From the NCBI RefSeq assembly GCF_900116365.1, contig NZ_FPAG01000007.1:124001-188000 (forward strand): a DNA stretch of 64,000 nucleotides, given 5' to 3'. The first letter of the stretch is position 1. Every line of letters starts with the position of its first letter. This stretch comes from Zhouia amylolytica (lineage in GTDB: Bacteria > Bacteroidota > Bacteroidia > Flavobacteriales > Flavobacteriaceae). The position numbers and the translations under genes were made by a program. The notes under the pieces were generated by a model, which did no database searches, was not told the origin of the DNA, and was given only the letters and a program-made list of their open reading frames with translations. Positions 45,341-55,190 of this stretch are shown in pieces.

Positions 45341-45838
45341 TTAGAATTGATACCTGATACCTAGAGCGATATCAAAATCAAAATCATCATCAAATCCGTC
45401 ATATCCAACTAATCCTAATTCAGGTCTAAAATCCAATGACAATAAAAGCGGAATGTCAAAATTATATTCAATACCGATATCACCAGCAGCGAAAATAAAA
45501 GCCCCATCATTGTCATCATCAAATCGATCATCGTTGAAATCAACACTTCCGATACCACCACCGGCACCAACATACCAATTGAATCTTCCCTCAATAGGCA
45601 TTACCCATTGATATAATCCAGTTAGTTTAAAGGCGTCAAAATTATTGTTATCTCTCCAGCCAAGATCAAACTCCAATCGATTCATATTTCTTCCCAATGC
45701 TCTTTGATACGAAATCTCCGCACCAAATCCATCACTGTCTCCTAAGCGAAGTCCTAAAGCATTTTCCGAAACTTCCTGAGCATTAGAGTTTAATGCAAAT
45801 CCAATTGATAGTAAACCTAAAAAAAATAATTTTTTCAT
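45341..45838 (-). CDS. Small outer-membrane beta-barrel protein with Asp-rich loop
   Basis: 165 residues: signal peptide to about residue 20 (ALNSNAQ), then alternating strands of an eight-stranded barrel ending in IALGIRYQF, with the C-terminal Phe typical of Bam-inserted proteins. A loop near residues 99-110 is acidic (FNDDRFDDDNDGAF) and further Asp pairs occur near 150 (DDDFDFD), possibly binding calcium; this is inference. No specific family beyond the porin-like/OmpW-size barrels is recognised. Probably an outer-membrane structural or uptake protein. Confidence 0.8.
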   Translation of the reverse strand: MKKLFFLGLLSIGFALNSNAQEVSENALGLRLGDSDGFGAEISYQRALGRNMNRLEFDLGWRDNNNFDAFKLTGLYQWVMPIEGRFNWYVGAGGGIGSVDFNDDRFDDDNDGAFIFAAGDIGIEYNFDIPLLLSLDFRPELGLVGYDGFDDDFDFDIALGIRYQF

Positions 45839-45904
45839 ACGTATTGTTTTTGTTAATAACGTTTACAGCGCTAATTTAGTTCAACATTTTTATTTATTTA
45901 TAAA

Positions 45905-48802
45905 ATGAATCCTAAAAATAAGTTGAATAATCTGGTTAAACAGCTTCATGGAGAATTACACCATGATGCGCTTCATAAAGCTATTTATGCCACCGATGCT
46001 TCGGTATACCGAGAGTTACCAACCGCTGTTTCATTTCCTAAAGATATATACGATCTAAAACTGTTGATAGATTTCGCGAGGAAAGAAAACACTTCATTAA
46101 TACCTCGCACGGCAGGTACGTCTTTAGCCGGACAATGTGTGGGAGAGGGTATTGTCGTTGATGTGTCGAAATATTTTACAAACATACTGGAATTAGACGA
46201 ACAAAATAAAACCGTTACCGTTCAACCTGGAGTAATCAGAGATGAATTGAATCAGTACCTGAAGACCTATGGTTTATTTTTTGGTCCGAATACTTCAACG
46301 GCTAACAGGTGTATGATAGGGGGTATGGTTGGCAACAATTCCAGTGGTACAACCTCCATTAAATATGGAGTAACACGAGACAAGGTTCTGGAACTTGAAG
46401 TACTTCTATCTGATGGTTCTGAGGTTGTCTTTAAACCATTACTTCCTGAAGAGTTTAAAGAAAAACTGGAATTACATTCTTTGGAAGGAGAAGTGTACAG
46501 AACGGTTTTTGATTTATTGAATGACCAGAAGAATCAACAGACCATAAAAAGTGAGTTCCCAAAACCTGAAATTCATAGAAGAAATACAGGGTATGCCGTT
46601 GATGAATTACTAAGATTACTACCCTTTAATAAAAATGGCGGTAAGTTTAATATGTGTTCTTTGCTGGTAGGAAGTGAAGGAACCCTTGCTTTTACTACCA
46701 AAATAAAACTCAAACTAGATCCATTACCTCCTCAACATAATGTAATGGTCGCAGCACATTTTAAAAGTGTTAGTGAAGCCTGTAAAGCCGTAGTTCCTGT
46801 TATGAACCATGGCTTATACACCTGCGAAATGATGGATAAGGTAATCCTCGATTGCACAAAAAATAATAAAAGTCAAGTGGCGAACCGGTTTTTTATAGAA
46901 GGAGATCCGGAGGCCATTTTAATGTTGGAACTGGCCGATAATGACCTTGAAAAGCTTGAAGTACAGCGTCGAAAACTCATCGAGACACTAGAAAAGACAA
47001 CTTCGTCTTACGCACATCCTTCGCTTTATAAAGAGGATATAGATAAGGCTTTGGAGCTCAGAAAAGCAGGACTTGGACTTTTGGGTAATATCGTTGGGGA
47101 TCATAAAGCAGTAGCCTGTATAGAAGATACTGCGGTAGCAATTGAAGATTTATCAGATTATATTGATGAGTTTGCACAAATCATGCAGAAATATAATCAA
47201 AAGGCAGTCTATTATGCACATGCAGGGGCAGGAGAACTGCATTTAAGACCAATCCTCGATTTAAAAACATCAGAAGGGGTTCATTTATTCCGGGCTATTA
47301 CTACCGATGTGGCCGTGCTGGTTAAGAAATATAAGGGATCCATGAGTGGAGAACATGGTGACGGAAGGGTGCGATCGGAGTTTATAAAACTAATGATTGG
47401 CGAAGCTAATTATAATTTGCTTGAGCAAGTTAAAACGGCATTTGACCCGGAGAATATCTTTAATCCTGGTAAAATAGTGAACTATGTAGCCATGGATGAG
47501 TCACTGCGATATGAAAAAGATCGTCAAGAGCCACACATAGAAACCTTAATGGATTTTTCGGATTCAGAAGGAATCTTAAGAGCTGCAGAAAAGTGTAATG
47601 GTAGTGGAGATTGCCGTAAAACACATCATGCAAATGGTGCCATGTGTCCTAGTTATCATGCTACCAAAAATGAAAAGGATACCACGAGAGCCAGAGCGAA
47701 TGCCCTGCGTGAATTCTTAACCAATAGTGATAATAAGAATCGTTTTAGTCATAAAGAGCTTAAAGAGGTTTTTGATTTATGCCTTAGTTGTAAGGCGTGT
47801 GGAAGTGAATGTCCAAGTAATGTTGATATTGCATCATTAAAAGCGGAATTTCTATATCAATACCAATCGGAAAACGGCACTACGCTGAGAGATAAGGCTT
47901 TTGCCTATAATACGAAACTAAACAAGTTGGGAAGTAGATTACCATTTCTAATAAACAATCCAATCTCGAGAAAAATTGTTAAAAGTATATTGGGGGTTGC
48001 TCCGGAACGTTCGCTTCCTGAAATTTCAAGCTATAATTTCGACAGACACCTTCAAAGTGCTAAAAACAAAAATATTACAAATAGAAAGGTGCTGTTATAT
48101 ATTGATGAATTTACAGAGTTTTTAGATATAGAACTGGGTAAAGATGCCATAGATTTATTACAAGCTTTAGGTTACGAAGTTGAACTTTATTACGGTGAAA
48201 GCGGAAGGACGTTTATTTCAAAAGGCTTTTTAGCTCAAGCCAAAAAAATTGCCAAAACGAACCTTACCAGACTAAATAAATTAGTAGACGATGGTTGTCC
48301 GTTAATCGGTTTAGAACCTTCAGCTATATTATCGTTCAGAGACGAATATCACAGATTATTACCAAATGATGCGAATGTAAAAAGAGTGGCTGAAAACGCA
48401 TATTTAATAGAAGAATTTCTTGCCGGTGAAATAAAGGATGGTAAGATAAACAGCTCTATGTTTACCAAAGAAAATAAAGAAATAAAGATTCATGGTCATT
48501 GTCATCAGAAAGCATTATCGAATCAAAAGGTTACGTTTGACATACTTAACTTGCCGGATAACTTTAAGGTAAGCATTATAAATTCCGGATGTTGTGGAAT
48601 GGCAGGATCTTTTGGATATGAGAAAGAGCACTATGAGGTAAGTATGAAGGTAGGCTCGCAAAGATTATTTCCCGCCATAGAAAAGACCGCCCCTGAAACT
48701 ATTATAGCAGCAAATGGCACTAGTTGTAGACATCAAATTTATGACGGAACCAAACGCACAGCGAAACACCCGGTAACCATATTAAAAGAAGCATTAATAT
48801 AA
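45905..48802 (+). CDS. FAD-linked oxidase fused to Fe-S/CCG oxidoreductase (D-2-hydroxyacid dehydrogenase type)
   Basis: 965 residues. The first 530 hold a PCMH FAD-binding domain (PRTAGTSLAGQCVGEG near 67, GMVGNNSSGTTSIKYG near 143) and the FAD-oxidase C-terminal domain (HAGAGELHLRP, SGEHGDGRVRSE). Then come two Fe-S motifs (C564/C570 region; C626, C629, C632, C636 in CLSCKACGSECPS) and a CCG-type domain ending in SGCCGMAGSFGYE. This GlcD-GlpC-like fusion is known as a D-lactate or glycolate-type dehydrogenase that passes electrons to the quinone pool. No signal peptide. The GH16 gene follows 10 bases later. Confidence 0.9.
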   Translation: MNPKNKLNNLVKQLHGELHHDALHKAIYATDASVYRELPTAVSFPKDIYDLKLLIDFARKENTSLIPRTAGTSLAGQCVGEGIVVDVSKYFTNILELDEQNKTVTVQPGVIRDELNQYLKTYGLFFGPNTSTANRCMIGGMVGNNSSGTTSIKYGVTRDKVLELEVLLSDGSEVVFKPLLPEEFKEKLELHSLEGEVYRTVFDLLNDQKNQQTIKSEFPKPEIHRRNTGYAVDELLRLLPFNKNGGKFNMCSLLVGSEGTLAFTTKIKLKLDPLPPQHNVMVAAHFKSVSEACKAVVPVMNHGLYTCEMMDKVILDCTKNNKSQVANRFFIEGDPEAILMLELADNDLEKLEVQRRKLIETLEKTTSSYAHPSLYKEDIDKALELRKAGLGLLGNIVGDHKAVACIEDTAVAIEDLSDYIDEFAQIMQKYNQKAVYYAHAGAGELHLRPILDLKTSEGVHLFRAITTDVAVLVKKYKGSMSGEHGDGRVRSEFIKLMIGEANYNLLEQVKTAFDPENIFNPGKIVNYVAMDESLRYEKDRQEPHIETLMDFSDSEGILRAAEKCNGSGDCRKTHHANGAMCPSYHATKNEKDTTRARANALREFLTNSDNKNRFSHKELKEVFDLCLSCKACGSECPSNVDIASLKAEFLYQYQSENGTTLRDKAFAYNTKLNKLGSRLPFLINNPISRKIVKSILGVAPERSLPEISSYNFDRHLQSAKNKNITNRKVLLYIDEFTEFLDIELGKDAIDLLQALGYEVELYYGESGRTFISKGFLAQAKKIAKTNLTRLNKLVDDGCPLIGLEPSAILSFRDEYHRLLPNDANVKRVAENAYLIEEFLAGEIKDGKINSSMFTKENKEIKIHGHCHQKALSNQKVTFDILNLPDNFKVSIINSGCCGMAGSFGYEKEHYEVSMKVGSQRLFPAIEKTAPETIIAANGTSCRHQIYDGTKRTAKHPVTILKEALI

Positions 48803-48812
48803 TACCTGAATT

Positions 48813-49601
48813 ATGTTTAAGTATATCTCTGTTTTAATTCTATTGTTAGTTGGTTGCAAATCGTCTAAAATGGAAACCCTCAGTAAAAAGGAATGGAATA
48901 TTATCTGGGAAGATAATTTTGACAAAGACAAGGCTCTTGACCACAGTAAATGGACCAAAATAAAAAGAAACAAGGCAGATTGGGGAAATTATATGACTGA
49001 CTATGAAGGCTGCTTTGAAATTAAAAATGGAAACTTACACCTAAAAGGTATTCAGAAACCGGACCATATCAATGACACGGTTCCTTATTTAACAGGAGGA
49101 GTAGAAACCAAAGGGAAGTTTTCCTTTCAGTACGGTAAAATAGAAATTAAAGCTAAACTCGATAGCGGAAAAGGAGTATGGCCTGCGATTTGGATGTTGG
49201 CAGATCAGCCTAAATATGGAAAGTATCCAAGAAATGGAGAAATTGATATTATGGAACACCTGAACTATGAAAACAAGATCTATCAAACAGTGCACTCGTA
49301 TTACACCTTAGTCTTAAAAGAGAAAGAAAATCCTCCCTATTATAGTACAACAGAAGTCAATACTGAAAACTTTAACGTGTATGGATTAGAGTGGTATCCC
49401 GATAAATTGGTTTTCACCTTAAACGGTAAAAAAACCTTTGAATATCCGCGATTAGATAATGTAGATGAGACCCAATGGCCTTTCGACCAGCCATTCTATT
49501 TAATGATAGACATGCAAATAGAAGGAAGTTGGGTAGGAGAGGCGGATCCTAAAGACCTGCCGGTAGAGATGATCATTGACTGGGTTAAGGTTTATCAATA
49601 A
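48813..49601 (+). CDS. Family 16 glycoside hydrolase lipoprotein
   Basis: 262 residues with a lipoprotein signal (LLVG-C15-KSSK). The GH16 catalytic motif is E143-I-D145-I-M-E148, with E143 the nucleophile and E148 the acid/base; the extra Met between Asp and Glu indicates the beta-1,3-(1,4)-glucanase (laminarinase/lichenase) side of the family, as opposed to agarases or carrageenases which lack this bulge. GVWPAIWMLAD lies before it and VDETQWPFDQPFYLMIDMQIEG after it. It likely hydrolyses beta-glucan at the cell surface. It follows the FAD/Fe-S dehydrogenase gene by ten bases. Confidence 0.9.
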   Translation: MFKYISVLILLLVGCKSSKMETLSKKEWNIIWEDNFDKDKALDHSKWTKIKRNKADWGNYMTDYEGCFEIKNGNLHLKGIQKPDHINDTVPYLTGGVETKGKFSFQYGKIEIKAKLDSGKGVWPAIWMLADQPKYGKYPRNGEIDIMEHLNYENKIYQTVHSYYTLVLKEKENPPYYSTTEVNTENFNVYGLEWYPDKLVFTLNGKKTFEYPRLDNVDETQWPFDQPFYLMIDMQIEGSWVGEADPKDLPVEMIIDWVKVYQ

Positions 49602-49608
49602 AAGTAAC

Positions 49609-50466
49609 CTATTTTTTACCGGTGATCGTAATGGCTGCGAGTAACTCTTTATAATTTAATGATTTCAAGTCTTCGTCAGAGTAAAACGGACTCAATTTGT
49701 CGTTACTGAAATGATAGAGTTCCCATCGCTTGTCGTGATACTCTAATGCAGTTAAATTTTCAACCCAATCTCCGGAGTTTAAATACAAGCAGGTACCGTG
49801 TTTATTCGTTTTACGAACCATTTGTGGTTGATGAATATGTCCGCATATCACATATTTATAACCGTTTTCAATGGCAAGATCTGCAGCAGCTTTTTCGAAA
49901 TCCCCAATATACTTTATGGCCTTTTTGACACTGTTTTTTATTTTTTTAGATAGTGAGTACTTTTCCCTTCCTAATCCAACCAATACCCAATTTATAAACC
50001 TGTTTAACAGAATTAGAAAATCATACCCCCAACCACCAAGTTTGGCAATCCATTTGGTATGTTGAATGGAGGCGTCAAAAACATCACCATGAAATATCCA
50101 GGCCTTCTTTCCGTCCAGGTTCAAAATAAGTTTATCCAGAATATGAATATTGCCCATAGACACATCACTGAATTTACGAAGCATTTCATCGTGATTACCC
50201 GTAATGTAGTAGACCTCGGTCCCCTTGGTAGATAAATCAATTATCTTTTTTATGACCTGTAAATGAGCTTTTGGGAAAAATCTTTTTCTAAATTGCCAGA
50301 TATCAATAATATCTCCGTTAAGGATTAACTTTTCCGGATTAACACTGTTTAAATAAGATAATAATTCTCCAGCGTGGCATCCATAGGTTCCGAGATGTAC
50401 ATCCGATATAACTACTGTTTTAACTTTACGTTTTCTCAATGCAATAATGTTTATACAAAAAAACAT
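49609..50466 (-). CDS. UDP-2,3-diacylglucosamine diphosphatase-like metallophosphatase
   Basis: 285 residues. Calcineurin-like metal motifs are in order: SDVHLG near residue 22, GDIIDIW near 48, GNHDE near 90, a His in IFHGDVFD and CGHIHQP near 208. This set and the length match LpxH-type enzymes of Bacteroidota, which cleave UDP-diacylglucosamine during lipid A synthesis at the inner membrane. An N-terminal short hydrophobic run (FFCINIIAL) is present; a later start is possible but no internal Met lies nearby. Convergent with the GH16 gene. Confidence 0.85.
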   Translation of the reverse strand: MFFCINIIALRKRKVKTVVISDVHLGTYGCHAGELLSYLNSVNPEKLILNGDIIDIWQFRKRFFPKAHLQVIKKIIDLSTKGTEVYYITGNHDEMLRKFSDVSMGNIHILDKLILNLDGKKAWIFHGDVFDASIQHTKWIAKLGGWGYDFLILLNRFINWVLVGLGREKYSLSKKIKNSVKKAIKYIGDFEKAAADLAIENGYKYVICGHIHQPQMVRKTNKHGTCLYLNSGDWVENLTALEYHDKRWELYHFSNDKLSPFYSDEDLKSLNYKELLAAITITGKK

Positions 50467-50577
50467 GCTTCGTTTTACTCAAATATTAAAATGTAATTAA
50501 TTCTATATGAGAAGATTGTTAATATAACATCACTAATTAAATGTGAATATTAATTTAGGTTTACTGGTATTTAATTT

Positions 50578-50606
50578 TTGTTTATTTGTATTTAGCTTTA
50601 TTTTTG
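50578..50606 (+). promoter_or_regulatory. Bacteroidota-type promoter of aroC
   Basis: TTG (50578-50580), 18 bases, then TATTTTTG (50599-50606). The ATG chosen for aroC is 19 bases downstream, and the longer open frame starting at 50586 would begin inside the promoter. Confidence 0.65.
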
Positions 50607-50624
50607 AACAAAAACCAAAACTAT

Positions 50625-51689
50625 ATGGCGGGAAATTCCTTCGGGAACCTGTTTAAGGTAACCACATTCGGAGAATCACATGGAGAAGCGCTGGGCGGTA
50701 TTATAGATGGATGTCCAGCCGGTGTCGAAATAGACTTCGAAGCTATTCAAAAAGATTTAGATAGAAGAAAACCAGGCCAGTCGGCTATTGTAACACAACG
50801 AAAAGAACCTGATGAAGTACGTTTCCTGTCGGGGATATTCGAAGGAAAAACAACAGGGACTTCTATCGGGTTTATCATCGAGAACACCAATCAAAAATCT
50901 CACGACTATTCGCATATAAAGGACAGTTATCGTCCGAGTCATGCTGATTATGTATACGATCAAAAGTATGGTTTCAGGGATTACAGAGGCGGAGGAAGAA
51001 GTTCTGCCCGTGAAACAGCCTGCAGGGTTGTAGCTGGAGCTATCGCCAAGCAAGTACTGCGAGATGTAAACTTTCAGGCATTTGTTTCCGCAGTCGGAGA
51101 AATGTCTTTGGATAAACCTTATGAAGAATTAGATCTCAATGTAGCTGAATCCAACATAGTCAGATGTCCTGATGCTGAAAAGGCTTCAGAAATGGAATCC
51201 TATATAAAAGAAATTCGTAAACAAGGAGATACCGTAGGTGGTGTTGTCACTTGCGTTATTAAAAATACACCTATTGGATTGGGTGAACCGGTTTTTGACA
51301 AACTGCATGCTGAACTCGGAAAGGCTATGCTTTCTATTAATGCGGTTAAAGGTTTTGAGTATGGAAGTGGTTTTGAAGGTTCCAGAATGAAGGGTAGTGA
51401 CCACAATGATAAGTTTAATACCGACGGTACTACCAAAACTAATTTTAGTGGTGGGATACAAGGAGGAATTAGTAATGGAATGGACATCTATTTTAATGTG
51501 GCATTCAAACCGGTAGCTACGCTTATTCAATCTTATGAAACAATAGATAAAGAAGGTAATATAGTCAAGATGCAAGGAAAAGGTCGACACGACCCTTGTG
51601 TAGTGCCTAGAGCTGTGCCTATCGTTGAGGCTATGGCAGCATTGGTACTTGCGGACTACTACCTTTTAAATAGAGCTTCTAAAATATAA
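50625..51689 (+). CDS. aroC: Chorismate synthase
   Basis: 354 residues from the ATG at 50625 ([20 protein letters not shown]), the usual start of the family. Conserved FMN- and substrate-site blocks are TFGESHG, RPGHADY-like [29 protein letters not shown], and [14 protein letters not shown] near the C terminus. The enzyme makes chorismate from EPSP for aromatic amino acids and other products, with reduced FMN. No other aro gene is nearby; a promoter lies directly upstream. Confidence 0.97.
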   Translation: MAGNSFGNLFKVTTFGESHGEALGGIIDGCPAGVEIDFEAIQKDLDRRKPGQSAIVTQRKEPDEVRFLSGIFEGKTTGTSIGFIIENTNQKSHDYSHIKDSYRPSHADYVYDQKYGFRDYRGGGRSSARETACRVVAGAIAKQVLRDVNFQAFVSAVGEMSLDKPYEELDLNVAESNIVRCPDAEKASEMESYIKEIRKQGDTVGGVVTCVIKNTPIGLGEPVFDKLHAELGKAMLSINAVKGFEYGSGFEGSRMKGSDHNDKFNTDGTTKTNFSGGIQGGISNGMDIYFNVAFKPVATLIQSYETIDKEGNIVKMQGKGRHDPCVVPRAVPIVEAMAALVLADYYLLNRASKI

Positions 51690-51714
51690 AGCTCAAAAAC
51701 CTAAAATAATCTTT

Positions 51715-53031
51715 ATGAAGAAACTAGCTTTACATTGGCAAATACTTTTGGGAATGTTAGTTGGGGTGCTTTTTGCCCTGCTAATGATTCAGTTTGATTG
51801 GGGACCAAAATTTGTAACTGATTGGATTAAACCATTTGGAAATATTTTTATAAATGCCTTAAAACTAATTGCTGTTCCTTTAATTCTTGCATCCCTTATA
51901 AAAGGGGTCTCTGATCTTAAAGATATCTCTAAACTCTCTAAAATGGGAGGAAGGACCATCGGAACCTATATTATTACTACTGTAATAGCTGTTTCTATTG
52001 GTTTAACAGTCGTTAATGTCATTAAACCTGGGAAGACTATAAAAGAAGAAACGCGTAATGAGTTAATGGACAGTTATAGTGGTGATGCAAGCAGTAAAAT
52101 TGCCGATGCCGAAAAGCAAAAAGAAGCAGGACCATTACAGGCCCTGGAAGATTTAGTTCCAAGTAATATTTTTAATGCAGCCAGCGATAATGGTAATATG
52201 TTACAGGTTATTTTCTTTGCCATCTTCTTTGGAATAGGCCTCATTCTTATTCCTGAAGAAACAGCAAAACCTGTTAAAGCCTTTTTTGACGGCTTTAATG
52301 AAGTGATCTTAAAACTCATAGATCTGATTATGCTGGCAGCGCCATATGGTGTTTTTGCCTTGCTAGCCGCATTAGTGGTTGAAGCTCCAAGTGCAGATTT
52401 ATTTAAAGCCCTTGGTATGTACGGGATAACGGTATTATTGGGCTTAGGTCTAATGATTGGAGTTTATATCTTAATTGTCTGGGTATTTACCAAAAAAACG
52501 CCAAAATTCTTCCTGAATGGTATTTCTCCGGCTCAATTACTGGCATTCTCAACAAGCTCAAGTGCAGCAACTTTACCTGTCACCATGGAAAGAGTTGAAG
52601 AACATCTTGGAGTAGAAGAAGAGGTAACCAGTTTTGTGTTGCCTATAGGGGCTACGATAAATATGGATGGAACCAGTTTATATCAGGCTGTTGCAGCTGT
52701 CTTTATAGCTCAGGCGTTCGGTATGAACCTTGATATTGCCACGCAATTAGGAATTATAGCGACCGCCACTTTAGCATCAATAGGAAGTGCAGCAGTACCC
52801 GGAGCAGGAATGGTAATGCTGGTGATTGTTTTAGCCCAGGCTGGAATACCGGAGGCCGGTTTAGCTCTCATCTTTGCTGTAGACAGACCCCTTGATATGT
52901 GTAGAACAACTGTTAATGTTACTGGAGATGCAGCAGTATCGATGCTGGTTGCCAAGTCGGTAGATAAACTGGGAGAACCCCACGTAAGAGATTGGGATGA
53001 TATTTATAAGAATAAGCCTAAGGAACAATAG
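51715..53031 (+). CDS. Dicarboxylate/amino acid:cation symporter (DAACS family)
   Basis: 438 residues with about eight membrane helices and two re-entrant loops. Motifs: the Ser-rich STSSSAATLPVT near 282 (HP1), and INMDGTSLYQAVAAVF near 317 on TM7, then GSAAVPGAGMVML (HP2) and DRPLDMCRTTVNVTGD on TM8. It couples uptake of glutamate, aspartate or C4-dicarboxylates to sodium or protons. Inner membrane. A terminator follows. Confidence 0.92.
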   Translation: MKKLALHWQILLGMLVGVLFALLMIQFDWGPKFVTDWIKPFGNIFINALKLIAVPLILASLIKGVSDLKDISKLSKMGGRTIGTYIITTVIAVSIGLTVVNVIKPGKTIKEETRNELMDSYSGDASSKIADAEKQKEAGPLQALEDLVPSNIFNAASDNGNMLQVIFFAIFFGIGLILIPEETAKPVKAFFDGFNEVILKLIDLIMLAAPYGVFALLAALVVEAPSADLFKALGMYGITVLLGLGLMIGVYILIVWVFTKKTPKFFLNGISPAQLLAFSTSSSAATLPVTMERVEEHLGVEEEVTSFVLPIGATINMDGTSLYQAVAAVFIAQAFGMNLDIATQLGIIATATLASIGSAAVPGAGMVMLVIVLAQAGIPEAGLALIFAVDRPLDMCRTTVNVTGDAAVSMLVAKSVDKLGEPHVRDWDDIYKNKPKEQ

Positions 53032-53051
53032 ACTTTAAATAATTGATTGTT

Positions 53052-53082
53052 AAGCCTGTGAATATACATTCACAGGCTTTTT
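53052..53082 (+). terminator. Hairpin terminator after the symporter gene
   Basis: AAGCCTGTGAAT (53052-53063) pairs perfectly with ATTCACAGGCTT (53068-53079), loop ATAC, then T. Confidence 0.9.
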
Positions 53083-53168
53083 TCATATGTAAAATTAGGT
53101 TTAAATAAAGATTCTGTTTAACTTAATTAATATGTTTTAGACAAAGGTCTTGCTAACCGAATAAGAAG

Positions 53169-54044
53169 ATGAATTGGTGGTTTGTCATACCCGTTGTAAT
53201 ACTGACTTATATAGTATTAAATATAGCAGTATATTTTTTACAGGAACGAGTTATATTCAAACCAGAAAAACTTCCTCAGGATTTTGAATATAAATATAAA
53301 AATCAGGTATTTGAAGAATATAACATAGCTGTAGCGAATCATGTTCATATTAATGGAGTTCATTTTAAGGTCAGGAACTCGAAAGGGATTGTTTTTTATT
53401 TGAAGGGGAATTCTAAAAGTGTAAAAGGTTGGGGAAAATTTGCTGTAGATTTCACTCGATATGGTTTTGATGTACTAATGATAGATTACCGTGGCTTTGG
53501 AAAAAGTACAGGATTAAGATCTGAAGCAGGAATAAAGCATGATTTACAGTATATCTATGATGAACTGAAAACACAAATTGAAGAAAGTCATATTGTTTTA
53601 TATGGCAGATCTTTAGGATCGGGGTTTGCCGCTTACCTTGCGGCAACTAACAACCCTAGATTACTGATTTTAGATGCACCGTATTACAGTGTGAGTTATA
53701 TAGCAAAAAGGTTTTTACCCTTTATGCCAATGTCTTTATTGCTGCGATTTCCTGTAAAGACGCATAAATCGTTGAAAGAGGTAAATTGTCCCATAAAAAT
53801 TATTCATGGTACCAATGATAAATTAATTCCGTTTAAAACAAGTATTAAATTGTCTAAGATCAAACCGGAACAAACCAGACTTTACCCTGTAATTGGGGGA
53901 GGACATAATAACTTACACACGTTTCCTATGTACCATCGATTTTTAGAGGAAATATTAAACTCTAAAAGACCAAAACCTATAGACCCTGAGACAACGAGTT
54001 TGAATTTTAGAAAGAAGAAGAAAAAAGGTAAAAAATTATTTTGA
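53169..54044 (+). CDS. Membrane-anchored alpha/beta hydrolase
   Basis: 291 residues. An N-terminal membrane helix (about 3-22, WWFVIPVVILTYIVLNIAVYF) is followed by the hydrolase domain: DYRGFGKS near 113, the nucleophile elbow GRSLGSG (Ser near 151), the catalytic Asp in GTNDKLIPF near 222 and His in GGGHNNLHTF near 254. The C terminus is strongly basic (KKKKKGKK). It resembles the BEM46/ABHD17-type serine hydrolases, which act on lipids or acylated proteins. It overlaps the next hydrolase gene by one base (TGATG); the two are paralogues. Confidence 0.85.
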   Translation: MNWWFVIPVVILTYIVLNIAVYFLQERVIFKPEKLPQDFEYKYKNQVFEEYNIAVANHVHINGVHFKVRNSKGIVFYLKGNSKSVKGWGKFAVDFTRYGFDVLMIDYRGFGKSTGLRSEAGIKHDLQYIYDELKTQIEESHIVLYGRSLGSGFAAYLAATNNPRLLILDAPYYSVSYIAKRFLPFMPMSLLLRFPVKTHKSLKEVNCPIKIIHGTNDKLIPFKTSIKLSKIKPEQTRLYPVIGGGHNNLHTFPMYHRFLEEILNSKRPKPIDPETTSLNFRKKKKKGKKLF

Positions 54045-54781
54045 TGTTAAACTATTTACAGGAAAAACTAATTTTTAAAAGTGAGCAACTTCCAAAAAAC
54101 CATAAATTTAATTTCAATATACGCTTTAAAGAGGTGTTTTTAAAAGCAAAGGATGGTGCTAAACTGCATGGGGTACACTTTCAGCAAGATGACTCAAAAG
54201 GAATTATATTATACTTTCATGGTAATGCACGAAACATTGATTATTGGGGTATTTGGGGAGAGCAACTATCAAGTACTTATAAATATGATGTGGTCTTGAT
54301 GGATTACCGAGGCTATGGAAAAAGTAAAGGAGAACGTTCCTACACACAAATGCTTGAAGACTCTTTGGTATTTTATAACTATTGCTGTCAATTTTTTACC
54401 GAAGATAAGATTATCTTGTTCGGCAGGTCTCTGGGTGGTGCCTTTGCCTCTTATACATCACTTCATACCAAATCGGAAAAGCTTATTTTGGAATCTACTT
54501 TTACTACCCTGGAAGAAGTAGCAAAAACAAAATTTTGGTTTTTACCAACAAGTCTATTATTAAAATATCCCTTCCAAAATGAAAGCAATATGCCACTAAT
54601 TAATAGTGAAACATTTATAATACATGGGTCTGACGATCCTTTAGTGAAATATGAACTTGCACAAAAACTTTATCATTTATCAAATAGTAAAAGTAAAGAG
54701 TTGAAAGCTATTGAGGGAGCCGTGCACAACGATTTACGCAACTTTGAAGGCTATCATAAGTATTTAGATCAGATTTTATAA
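54044..54781 (+). CDS. Alpha/beta hydrolase, paralogue of the preceding gene
   Basis: 245 residues from the ATG at 54044, whose first base is the last base of the upstream stop codon. It starts at the position equivalent to the end of the upstream protein's membrane helix (NYLQEKLIFKSEQLPKNH against VYFLQERVIFKPEKLPQDF), so it lacks the anchor. DYRGYGKSKGERSY, GRSLGGAFASY with the Ser nucleophile, GSDDPLVKYE and a final His (GAVHNDLRNF) complete the triad. Probably cytoplasmic or bound to the anchored paralogue. Its stop overlaps the convergent DCC1 gene. Confidence 0.85.
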   Translation: MLNYLQEKLIFKSEQLPKNHKFNFNIRFKEVFLKAKDGAKLHGVHFQQDDSKGIILYFHGNARNIDYWGIWGEQLSSTYKYDVVLMDYRGYGKSKGERSYTQMLEDSLVFYNYCCQFFTEDKIILFGRSLGGAFASYTSLHTKSEKLILESTFTTLEEVAKTKFWFLPTSLLLKYPFQNESNMPLINSETFIIHGSDDPLVKYELAQKLYHLSNSKSKELKAIEGAVHNDLRNFEGYHKYLDQIL

Positions 54782-55189
54782 AAATTTATCCCTCAACTCC
54801 GGTGTTGGAACCATACATTGTTCTTTTTTGCCATACCACCTATACCTGTTTTTTGCAATAAAATTATAAACCATATCCCTGACACTGCCAGGTATAAATA
54901 GTAAAACAGAACCCATAAAGCCCATAAATCCTCCAAATTCTTTTGCAATTTCTAAGGCTGCAGTTGATTTTACAAAATAGGCGCTTCCTGGATCGATAAG
55001 AATTATAGAATCTATCTTTTGAGTATCGATTCCTCGTTCTTTGGTAAGTTGCATACCGATATCACTTTGTAATGAAGCAAATCGAAATGAATCTTTTTTG
55101 TCTCGTTTAATTACAGATAGTACAGTGCTATTACATAAATTGCATACACCATCAAATAGAATTATCTTTTTATTATCAGGTATTTTCAT
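54776..55189 (-). CDS. DCC1-type thiol-disulfide oxidoreductase-like protein (DUF393)
   Basis: 137 residues from the ATG at 55187-55189, two bases downstream of the mutS2 stop; the longer frame from 55210 would overlap mutS2 by 20 bases. The DUF393 signature is FDGVC16-NLC19 with the family's Asp before it, and FRFASLQSDIG near 38. The CxxC suggests a thiol-disulfide exchange role; the family is otherwise uncharacterised. Gene end overlaps the stop of the hydrolase gene by six bases. Confidence 0.85.
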   Translation of the reverse strand: MKIPDNKKIILFDGVCNLCNSTVLSVIKRDKKDSFRFASLQSDIGMQLTKERGIDTQKIDSIILIDPGSAYFVKSTAALEIAKEFGGFMGFMGSVLLFIPGSVRDMVYNFIAKNRYRWYGKKEQCMVPTPELRDKFL

Positions 55190-55190
55190 A

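Noticed and set aside
51186-51590. Long reverse frames within aroC
   Set aside because: aroC is complete and highly conserved; no independent support for reverse genes.
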